Origin: Anodontia alba
Lineage: Eukaryota; Mollusca; Bivalvia; Lucinida; Lucinidae
Length of the DNA stretch: 64,000 bases
Assembly (NCBI GenBank): GCA_964016985.1
Contig: OZ024821.1
Location: forward strand, 130,535,323 to 130,599,322
Reading direction: 5' to 3'
Positions 11,001-23,000 of the stretch are shown piece after piece. The notes below the pieces were generated by a model. The model was not told the DNA's origin and did no database searches. It saw only the letters and a list, made by a program, of their open reading frames with translations. Numbering within the stretch: position 1 is the stretch's first letter; every line of letters starts with the position of its first letter. The position numbers were made by a program, and so were the translations under genes.

Positions 11001-14000
11001 TTTTATTCCTAAATTTCATTCAAGTTTGAAAAAGTTTGTTAAATATTTTACTATGATTACAAACGGTACATGTATGGAACAAAAGTTCTAAATTTCATTG
11101 GTTTGTGATCAACAAGTCTCGGGTTATTGAAGTTCATTGGTAGCTACCCCCCAAATCTTGAAATCAAAATCAAACTGAAAATCAATATCGGGTGTGCCCC
11201 CCTCTTGCTGCCGTTGCTGCCCTAATTCTCCTTTGGATAGAGGTAACCAAAGCATTGACAGTTCGCATCGGGATGTTGTTCCATTCATCGATCAACGCAT
11301 TCCTTAGTTGTGCGAGAGTTGCGGGGGGACTTCGGCGCTTCCTAACCCTTCTGTCCAGCTCCTCCCACATGTGCTCTATTGGGATCAAATCTGGACTATA
11401 CGGTGGCCATGCTAGTGGTGCGATGTTATTGTTTGCCAGGAAATCCTGACAAACTCGAGCAACATGTGATCGGGCATTGTCCTGCTGCAGAATCAGATTA
11501 CGTTGTTGCACAAGCGGGACTGCAACAGGACGCAAGATCTCATCCCTATACCTTACTGCGGTCATATTGCCCGCAACAATAATCAACTGTGATTTTATCA
11601 CGTGAGCAATGCCTCCCAGACCATAACAGAGCCACCCCCAGACCGATCCGGTTCGACAACACAGGCGTCGGCAAAGCGTTCTCTGCGACGTCGGTACACA
11701 CGACGTCGACCATCTGCGCGATAGAGAGTGAACCTAGACTCGTCCGTAAAAAGAACTCGTCTCTACTGCCTCATCGGAAATAGCCTGGGCGCATATGCCG
11801 TCAACCACGCCATACGACGCAACCTACGTGCCTGGGTCAGAGGCAGACCAACGTATGGACGACGAGCTCGAAGACCAATCTCACGCAATCGACTTCCAAC
11901 AGTCTTCGGAGAAATTTGTCGATTATGTGTACCTACTGTATTAAGGGCAGTTTTGGCAGCAGTGAGATGACGAATCCGCAAATGTGCCAGACGGATTGTC
12001 CTGTCTTGACGTCGCGACGTCACGCGTGGACGCCCAGACCGCGGTCGGTCTGCTAAATGCCCTGTTTCCCTTAAACGTCTAAAAAGATGTTCAATTGTTG
12101 AGACGTTAACCCAAAAATGATTGGCAACTTGCTGTTGCCTCTGACCCCGCATCAGCAACGCAATTGTCCTACCCCTCTGACCATCAGTCAATCGTACCAT
12201 GATTGAAAAAAAGTTCAAAGTAGCGTAAAAATGAAAAGAAAAATCGGTAAAAGAATCGAAGAGCGTTGTGTATCATTGAAGTGTACCAAATGGTGTGAGG
12301 AAATCTTGTGCTGAAGGTTTAAACATGCTTGTTTTGCACAAAATTTTGGCTTTCCATATTGTCCGATATTGATTTTCAGTTTGATTTTGATTTCAAGATT
12401 TCGGGGGTAGCTACCAATGAACTTCAATAACTCGAGACTTGTTGATCACAAACCAATGAAATTCGGAACTTTTGTTCCATACATGTACCGTTTTGTAATC
12501 ATAGTAAAATATTTAACAAACTTTTTCAAACTTGAATGAAATTTAGGAATAAAATTTACCCTGCGTTTCTTTTTCCTTTCAGTATATTATTCCTATTTGT
12601 CTCCTAACCTGGCGCAATGATTAACGCTCAGTGGCTAGAACTACCCATATCTAGAACAAATTTCCATCGTTCCAAAGATGTTCTAGCCATTGAGGTTCAG
12701 CTGTAGTATTCTTATTATCACTTAGTCTCAAGCTTAAAACACAGACATGTTTTGTCTCTCATTTTTTAATTGGGATTACCTGCTATCTCCTATTAAATAA
12801 ATACAATGGAACCTCGATAATTCAAAGTCCAAGGGACCAAACAGTTTTGTTTGAATTATTGAGACTTTGAATAATTGAGGGTTAAAATGTATACATATGT
12901 TTAAGCCGGGACTTCAAAATGATTTTGAATTATTGAGAATTTTGAATTATTGGTGTTTGAATTATCGACGTTCTACTGTATGGACATTTCCTTCTTTAAC
13001 ATAAAAAAAATGACCGAACTAATTTTTCCAAGAATCTGCTTTATCTTTATTCTGACAAACTCTTACATCTGTGCACAGATCTGGAAAAATATGTTCCCAA
13101 ACAATGAAATCTCATTAAATTTAGACGCATCATGGTCTTCTTGCAAAATCATTGGACATTGTAGACTGTATTGACAAATATCAAGTGCACAGTGTAGGCT
13201 GACCTTAATTTGCCAGTCCACATGACAAGGGCCCAGTTGTTCAAAACTAACCATGTCCTTCATTAAAACTTTGATCATTAAATATGGCATATATGCGAAT
13301 ATTTTTGCTGAAAAAATGTGGGTAGCTACTCACATTTTTTCAGCAAAAAAAACTGCAAATTAGACATTGTACTTACTAGAACAGTTAACATTTTGACCAC
13401 TAATGAGCTTGTTAAGCTAAAGATGCTTTAAACAACTGAGCCCAGATTTATTTTCTTTTTCAGGCCATGCCACTTAAGTTCCAGTTCCCTTCAGCAACAG
13501 AAACCACTGCAGATGTCAACAACAATAACAGTAATACAGCCAGTTTCCTGCCTTTCTCGCCAATTCCAAGTAAATAATGCCATAAAAAAGATACTTGGGA
13601 TGGGGGGGGGGGGGGGGGGTGGGGATGGTGCAGGGAGTGGGTGGGGGACAGAAACCACTGCAGATGTCAATAACAATAACAGTAATACAGCCAGTTCCCT
13701 GCCTTTCTCGCCAATTCCAAGTAAATAATGCTATAAAAAAATACTTGGGTTGGGGGGGTGGGGGGGGGAGCAGGGGTGTATGTCTCCTGTACTGAATTTG
13801 AATATACATTTTATCTAATATTGGACTATTGATTGCTCTTCAATACTTTGCCTTTTTCTGCGTTATGATTATGATATCTTTGGCATAAACGGTCACCAAA
13901 ATGGCTTTTGCTAGTCAGTTTTCTCATTATACCTCCGGTTATCGAAGTATAGGGGGTATATAGTTTTTGTCTTTTCCATAGCAATGTTTTTCTGTGCGTG

Positions 14001-17000
14001 TTGTGTGTGTGTGTCTGTGTGTAAACTTTTTTCCGTCAAAGATTTCTCAGCAACCACTGCACCTAGGATTTTGAAATTTTTTTGTTACTGTTGCATAACA
14101 TATTTTGTGGGTGCCATAGCAACAGGAAACTAAAAAATATTATCGCCTTCCTCAAACCATCCACCACCACCTTTCTCAATTCTATCATCAGTGTTTTGTC
14201 TGTCCATCAGTGGTTTTGATGTCCATCAAAAAAAGACTAATCCTGCAATAATTTAAATGCACAGTGGAGAAGTGAGAAAAATATGAATAATTTTAAGCTG
14301 AAAAAATGTTTCATGGTTAGAGCTATGGGAAACTGAGTCTCCTGAAACTTGATGTGTTAGTAGAACACAAGTCTCATTGTTGGTTTTGTCATGTGGGGAC
14401 TCATAATTGTTTTCAACTAATATTATAACCTCTGAAAGCATGAGATGAATTTTTGTCAAAGTAGATTCAAAACACTTGCAACTTGCTATATATGAACATA
14501 CCTGAGATAAGTTACTGTACCTTTGAAAAATTTTGTCACATTGTTCCAAGCATTGTTCAGAAAACTAAATTATGAATGTTAACAGTTTTTCATTATCATC
14601 CTGAAACACCTTGGGACAATTACATAACTGGGGTTGCAACTATTGGTGGTCAGTACCTGCTGTGATAATGAACTGCTTCTTCAATTATCCAGTTAAGCTG
14701 AAGAAGGCTCAGATCTGAGCCTGGTTTGAGAGCTTATGCAGGGGGGTGAGTAGATAACACACCACAACCTCTTTTTAACACTATTGTTGGGGTCCATAGC
14801 ATAAACCGTGTTAGTTAAATAACCGTGTTATATCCAAACAAAAATGTATAGATTATATTGAAAAATGACCATTTATGGTCATTTTTCAATATAATCTATA
14901 CATTTTTGGGATCCATCTTTGAACCGTGTTATATCCAAAACCATGTTATAATGAACTGTGTTATAAAGAGGTTGAAGTGTACTGTATTTATTTACACTAA
15001 GTATATGGACAGATATGCATGAACAAACAGTGTAGACCCCAGTCAGATGTGGCATTTGATCAGGATCTGCAATATTTGCCAACCATCTGGCTTTTATAGA
15101 CAAATCAGCATGTAGTAAAATGGACTTGTTGAAAGCATTACATTTATTGGAAGAAGTTAAGGTGTCCAGGGCCCAGTTCAAAACGTAACAAAGTTGTTAG
15201 CTAATTTGACGATTAAAATTTCTATCTTGAAATATGGCAAATACATTGATATTTTTTGCTGAAAAAATATAAGTAGCTCATTGCTGCAGAAATATCAATG
15301 TATTTGAAAATACCTTAGCTACACCAGTTAACGAGTTTGTTATTAACGAGCTTGTTAAGCTAACAGTGCTTTGAACAACTAGGCCCAGATATTTAGGGTA
15401 AATATGGTAAGGTGATTTTGCATGTTTTGTTGAGCTGTAATCAGATCAGTAATACAGTAGGGGTCTTGTATTGGTTTGCAAAACTTGAGCATCTTGTAAA
15501 TTTCTAATTTAGGAGATGGAAAAGAAAATCTAGCATATGGTACCGCTTTTGCAGAGGAGAACTACAAAGCCTGCAGCCAGCATGGTGATGTGGTTAGAGC
15601 CCTACCAGTGAGTCCAGCAGCCTATGCCATAACCAGCACCCCTGGGCCAGCCAGTATGAGCATGAATGCACCATTATGTCAGACAATTACTGAAGAAAAG
15701 TTAGTGTATTTTGGGGAAAAAAATTCAAATAAGCTTATGATATTCTTATGAATCCCATTTGTATTTATGTTCCCACTTTCCAATGAAATTGGTGAGGCAT
15801 ATTGCTTTGCATTCATTTGTCTGTCCATTTGTCATGTTTTTATACCCCGCCACACAATAGTGGCGGGGTATTATGGTTTCACGTTGGACGTCCGTGTGTC
15901 CGTCCGTCTGTACGTCCATCTGTCTGTTTTTCGTTTCCGGATGATAACGAGTAAACATCAATGGATTTTCACTAAATTTGGTGTGTGCATTGATATTGTG
16001 GAGATCTGGTTTGGGATTGCTAATGGGCAAATTTTGTCAAATGACAGAGTTATCTGCCCGAAACATGCCCATATTTTCGTTTCCTGATGATAACTTGAGT
16101 AAACGTCAATGGATTTTCACCAAACTTGGTATGTGCATTGATATTGTGGAGATCTGGATTGGGATTGCTAATGGGCAAATTTCGTCAAATTTTGATAGAG
16201 TTATCTGCCCGAGACACTCATATTTTCATTTCCAGAGGATAACTTGAGTAAATGTCAAGGGAATTTTACCAAACTTGGTACATGCATTGATATGAAGGAG
16301 ATCTTGTTTGGGATTGCTAATGGGCAAATTTCATCAATGTTTGACAGAGTTATCTGCCTACGACACGATAATGGCAGGGTATTATAGTTTAACGTTTTTA
16401 TTTTATTTTTTTTTTTTTTTTTGTGCCTGCCATATCTTAAGAACCCAAGATGCTGGGGTTTTGAAATTTTATATATGGGTTTCACATGGAAAAATACCTG
16501 ACCCATATTTTTTTCTTGTATTTTTTTTTTCCTAGTCTGCCATATATATACTTTGAGAGTTATGCCCCTTTGAAAAAATATAATTAAATCTTGTCAGCAA
16601 GATATGCCAAAAACTATTTAAGCTAGGGTATTCAAAATCGATGTGATGATTGGGAATAATGTTTAAATTACCCGATTACATTTTGATGGAATTCCCTGAA
16701 AAACTGATATAGTTATGGCCCTTTGCATTTCTGGGCATTTTGATTTAAGCTAAGGTCTTGAAATTTTATATGCTGATTAGAGATTATATGTTAATTACCT
16801 ATAAATTAGATTTTGTGGGAATCCCTGAAAAATTGAGGTAGTTATGGCCCTTTGTAGTTTTGGGCATTTTTAACTTTCAGCAAAATATCTAAAAAGGTAT
16901 GCAAGCTAAGGTCTTGAAATTTTTTACACTGATTGGGGATGATATGTAGATTACCTAATTAGATTTTGAGGGAATTCCATGAACAATTGACATAGTTATG

Positions 17001-20000
17001 GCCCGTTGCGGTTCTGGCAATTTTGACCTTGTTGGCAAGATATCTCAAAAAGTATTTAGGCTAGGGTCTTGAGATTTTATATGCTGATTTTGTTTGATGT
17101 GTAGATTACATAATTAGATTTTATGGGAATTCTGTGAAAAAAATGACAGAATTATTGCCCTTTTTAGTGTTGGAGATTTTGATCTTGTCAACAGGATATC
17201 TCTAAGAGTATTTAAGCTAGAGTCTTGAAATTTAATATTCTTAAACATGAAAGTCGTAACAAAGGAATGAAGCATAGCTGAAAAAATTCCCCACCTATTG
17301 TGTGATTTGAACCCTGTCTGCCCGAATAAAAATCCAGTGCTCTAACCATTGAACCAAAGACTCAACTTCCTTACACAGTTGTCAGAGATTGAATATATGT
17401 GTACAAGTTGTGCACAATCTGCCAAGGCAGATAATCGAAGGTAGGAGTGATGGGCCATAACACTCTCCCCTCTTCCAAAGAAATCATTTTTGATGACGGG
17501 AAGCCATTTTCAGCGAAGTAAAGACCCATCCTGCATGAGCCTCCATCTTATGATGTGTCATAACCAAGGAATGAAGCATAGCTGCAAAATTTTCCCACCT
17601 TTCGTGGGATTTGAACCAGTCTGCCCAGATAAAAATCCAGTGCTCTAACCCATTGAGCCAAAGAGTCGGCTTCCTGACGCAGTTATCATAGATTGAATAT
17701 ATATCTACAAGCGATGCCTAATCTGTCAAGGCAGATAATTGAAGGTACGAGTGATGGGCCGTCACAATATGCTGATTGGAGATGATGTGTAGATTACCTG
17801 ATTAGACTTTGAGGGAATTCCATGGAATCTTGATGTAGTTATGGCCCTTTGCAGCTCTCGGGATTTTGACCTCAGCAAGATATCTCAAAAAGTATTTCAC
17901 CTAAGGGCTTGAATTTCAATGTCTTCATTAAAGATGATGTGTAGATTACCTGATTAAATTTTGAGGTAATTCCATAATAAAATTGACAGAATTATGGCCC
18001 TTAGAAGTTCTGGGCATATTGACGTCAGCAAGATATCTAAAAAGTTGTTAAAACTAGGGTCTTGAAATTTAGTATGTGGGTTGGGAATGATGAGTAAATA
18101 ATCTAATTAAATTTTAAGTCTGGTATATAAGTTTTAAATCGAGTTGGACTTACAACAGAAAAGAGCAGAAAATGAAGTTTATTATTAACAACCTTGTGAT
18201 AAAAATTTCTAGAGAAACATTTCACCTTGATGGAATTTATGCCCCTTCGGACTTAGGCATTAGTGTTATAAACAACTGTGTGAACAATTGTATGGGGGCT
18301 TTATATATTTCATTATGATATGAAGGAAGTTTGCAAATGGTATGGATGTGTCATTAGACCAATTAGTACTGTAATAAGATGGTATGCAAATCGGACTAAG
18401 AAGTGCCCTTTGTCACCACAAAATGTTATAAGTTCGACTGTGTTGGTATCTCCCCATCTGGTGCACTAGGGTCTGACCCACAATGCCCACAAAGCGCCCA
18501 GATAGTAGCACACAAGTCAGCACTGTATTGCTATTTGGAAATATTTCTGACTCTGTTTGTAGCTTCTTACGTTAGCTGAACCTTAGGTGTTATGTTATGA
18601 AAAGAAATGAACATAAGGATAAGGTGTAGGAATTTCAACACAATATGATAAGATGCTTGTGACACCTTTAGGGACAAGCATATGATGGGGGCATAATGTT
18701 TTACAAACACACATATCTAGTTGTTGACTTGTATTATTGATGTACTAAAATAAAAAATGATGGCTTGTATATCTTGTTGACATACTTAAATATATGTAAG
18801 TGAAATTCACACCAAGTATATATTTAGTGAAGCAAACGCATAAAAAAAAAAACCAACAAAATTTAGGCAAAAAAGTACTACTACTACTATTCAGATTTTT
18901 AACAGTACCAAGCAACTGAGTCACATAGAGGCAGCGCTGGCAAAAAAGTAAAGTGTTCATTTTAATTTTATATTTGCCATGATTAATAAGGAAGAAAATT
19001 AAATTAAAAAAAAAAAAGTCAAACTCGACATCCCAGAAGTAGTCAGAATAGTCAGGGATCACTGCAGCAAAGGTCTGAAGTTACAACGCCTTTGAAAATA
19101 TTTTTGTATTTTTTACAGTACTTGCACTTACTGTCAAAATCAGGAAGTCACAGGACTTCCTAGCTCCAATATCTGGAAGTCCTGGTAATCAAATTTTTTC
19201 ACTCACTTTCAGAAATTCAACCTCAATATTCTTAAAACTCTCATTTATGGAGTTTAAGCTAAATAACACAAATTCATTCTAAATTTTTGTTATAAGTGAC
19301 TAAATATCTTCAAAAGTTGGGAGTCCCAGACTTCCTGGCATTGATGTTTGGAAGTCCCAGGGCAATTTTTGGGAGTCTCTGACTCCCAGACTTCCCTTAA
19401 TGCAAGCACTGTTTTTTAGTGTAAATAGAGCCTGACATTTCATTTGAATTGTATCATAAGGCCTAATTAGTAACATAAAATATTAAGGGAAATGGATATA
19501 CTTTCAAAGGAGGAGACTCTGTATGCACTGTTTTTGTCTCACTTCAGAAAAGGGGTCTATTCCCTACAGGGAGCAAATTCTTTTCTTTTAGAATAGATCC
19601 CTTTTCAGAAAGGACTTGGTGTGCAGGAATGCAAATATAATCAAATTAACACAAAATGACTTATGCGCAAAAATAACCATAAATAGAGGATCTTACATGA
19701 GTGTTTTTTTTAATATGAAATTTATGAAACGAGCATTCAATGACTTTCATAAATTTCAGATGAAAGGATCACGAATGTAAGATTCTGTTTATCGTATGAC
19801 TTTTAAACTGTATTTTATGACCGCAGAAGCTGAACCATTTTTCAACAGAAAACATAACATTGTTATACCCCCGACATACGAAGTATGTGGGGGTATATAG
19901 TTTTCGCTTTTCCGTTCGTCCGTTCGTTCGTTCGTACGTACGTTCGTACGTTCGTTCGTTCGTTCGTTCGTCTTTCCGTCACAGGGTCAAAGTTTTTGCG

Positions 20001-23000
20001 TTAAAGTTTATAAGACCTCATATTTTGAAGACCCTTTGATGGATTTCATTCACATTTGGCATGATGGTAGATATAGGCCTAAAGTTTTTATCAGCACCAT
20101 CCCCACCCCAGGGGTGACCGTGGGGTCAAGGTCACGGACTTCAAATTTTCATAAAAAAGTCAGGGTCAAAGTTCTTGCGTTAAAGTTTATAAGACCTCAT
20201 ATTTTGGAGACCCTTTGATGGATTTCATTCATATTTGGCATGATGGTAGATATAGGTCTAAAGTTTTTATCGGCACCATCCCCACCCCAGTGCTGACCTT
20301 GGAGTCAAGGTCACGGACTTCGAATTTTCATAAAAAAGTCAGGGTCAAAGTTTTTGCGTTAAAGTTTATAAGATCTCATATTTTGAAGGCCCTTTGATGG
20401 ATTTCATTCATATTTGGCATGATGGTAGATATAGGTCTAAAGTTTTTATCAGCACCATCCCCACCCCGGTGGTGACCTTGGGGTCAAGGCCATGGACTTA
20501 GAATTTTCATAAAAAAGTCAAAGTTTTTTGTGTTTAAGTTTATATAGCTATATCATCAAGACTCTTTAGGAATTTCATTTATATTTGACATGTTGCTAGA
20601 TATCATCCTAGAGTCTTACTCCACATGATCCCCACTCAGGTTGTGACCGAGGTCAAGGTCACGAACTTAGAATTTTCATATAAAAGTAAAAAAATTTTGC
20701 GTTTAAGTTTATATAGCCATATCATCAAGACCTTTTGTTAAATTTCAGTATTCCCTAATTGAGCAAGGAATCTGTTGGTCTGTCCGTCCATCCGGTGAAG
20801 CATTATTCGTTCATACTTTATTTTTGTCTTAGGGTCAATGTTTTTACGTTAAAGTTTATAAGACCTCATATTTTGAAGACCCTTTGATGGATTTCATTCA
20901 TATTTGGCATGGTGGTAGATATAGCTCTAAAGTTTTTATTGGCACCATCCCTATCCCAGGGAATAACGTTGGGGTCAAGGTCACGGACTTAGAATTTTCA
21001 TAAATAAGTCAAAATTTTTGTGTTTATGTTTATATACTATACCATCAAGACCCTTTGAGGAATTTCATTTATATTTTACATGTTGGTAGATATAGGTCTA
21101 GAGTTTTACTCAGCATCATCCTTATCCTGGGGTATGACCTTGAGGTCAAGGTCACAGACTTAAAAATTTCATATTAAAGTAAAAAAAAAAAATTGCATCT
21201 AAGTTTATATAGCTATATTATGAAGACCCTTTTGTTGGTTTCATTAATATTAAGCATGATGGTATATATAGGTCTGAAGTTTTTCTCGGCATCATCCCCA
21301 AGCTGGGGCATGGCTTTTAAGTCAAGGTCACAGACGTTTCATACAAATGTCATGTTTGCTTATATTATAAAGACTGATTTCACTGGTATATGGTGATAGT
21401 TATAGGGCTAAAGTTTTATTTAGCTCAGTCCCTGCACCTGTGCCTGACCTTTGAGGTCAAGGGCTTCATATTATGTGTGATTGAATTTTTTCAATGTTAT
21501 AACATACAGCATACAACTGCCATCTCCAGAGTCAAAGCTACATACTTTGTGCTCTTTAAAAAGTGGCGGTAGCACTGATCGGGGGTATATGTGCCCCACT
21601 GGGCACTTTGTCTAGTTAAAGGGGCGTGATGATGTTAAGTGCCAGTAACCAAGTGTTAAGTAATGTGTGGTCATATCATTTTTATGACATAACATTATCC
21701 ACTGGTTGTAGTGACATCGTACGATAATACAGATTATTACTGTAAAACACAGTCATTTTATTTTGGCACTATTGGCGGTCAAGGAAAAAACGCCATATAT
21801 AAAAAAAGAACGCTAATAAATTCAAAGAGAATAACAAACTGGCAGAAATTATAAGTAAGCTGTACTTGCATACAATGTTGCATAAAGGTCAGTCAGTCAA
21901 GAGCATTACCCTTGCCAAAAGCAGAAGTGCATATACTTCTTTTGCACTTGGTTAGCACCTGAAAATAAAGAAAGGTAACAATCTAGCCATAAACCAGCTT
22001 AACAGGGCTGAATAAAAGCAAATACACCGTGACAGTAATTGTCAAAAATTGCTGGTATAATTAGTAATTGATTGACATACCAAGTAAGAAAGCTACAACT
22101 AATAATAACTAAAAATCTGGGCCCAGTTGTTCAAAGCTAATGACATCGTTAGTTAACGATTCGTTAAAATTTACATTGAGTGATACGCAAATATGCTGAA
22201 ATTTTTTGCTGAAAAAAATGTGAGTAGCTTTTTTCAGCAAAAAATATCAGAATATAGTATATTGAATCTGCTAAAACAGTTAACGAAATCACCATTAACG
22301 AGCTTGTTAAGCTTATGATGCTTTGAACAACTGGGCCCTGTTTTTTTTTGCATAATTAGATAACAAAAGAACAAATTTATATTCACTCACACACCAAGAA
22401 CAATGCAATGTGGAAAACAGTTGAAAAGCATCGTGTATGACTTGTAAATCACCATGTAGAACTTGCATGCGTAAGACACACAGGGCTACGTCAGAAATTG
22501 GAATTTTTTTTTGGAAATCGAAAATCTGCCAAAAAGTCCACTCGTAAAAACACCAAAAAATATGCTGCCGCCAAATTAAAGTGTTCTACAGTAAATGATT
22601 ATTTTTGGCGTTTTGTTTCAGTATCTTTAACTTCAGTGAGGGTAACATGTGTCGTATCTGCCACGAGGGAGATGAAGAAGAAGAGCTTGTGTCACCCTGT
22701 GACTGCACAGGAACCATGGGAATGCTTCATATATCTTGTCTTGAGCAGTGGCTTGGCTCATCAAAGACAACAAAATGTGAAATTTGTCAGTTCCAGTTTA
22801 GTGTTCTCAAAAAACCACAGTCTATAAAATGGGTGAGTTAGAGAAATAATTATATTAACCCATTTATGCCTAGCGTCCCATAAAAGGAACATGGCAAACG
22901 GTGCAGACCCAGATCAGATGCCGCTTAACACAGCATCTGATCAAGGTCTACACTGTTTGCAATAACATTAGAAAATTTCAATAATAAAAAAGCAACTATC

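Larger units (their letters stand above)
10518..12703. mobile_element. pogo-like MITE split by later insertions
   Basis: Left end CAGTAAAATCTCAGTGACTG and right end (reverse complement) CAGCTGAACCTCAATGGCTA are similar inverted repeats, each flanked by TA. The space between holds two family C palindromes (10604-10758, 10840-10955) and a complete Tc1 element, so this is a nested structure. Assignment to the pogo/Tigger side rests on the end sequence and the TA target only. Confidence 0.55.

Noticed and set aside
13491..13809. Proline-rich or glycine-rich protein in open frames on both strands
   Set aside because: The frames arise from G-runs and the duplicated exon; the real coding frame here is exon 2 on the + strand.
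22498..22827. Alternative frame over exon 4
   Set aside because: Overlaps the RING-CH exon in another frame; it lacks the zinc ligands and does not join neighbouring exons.
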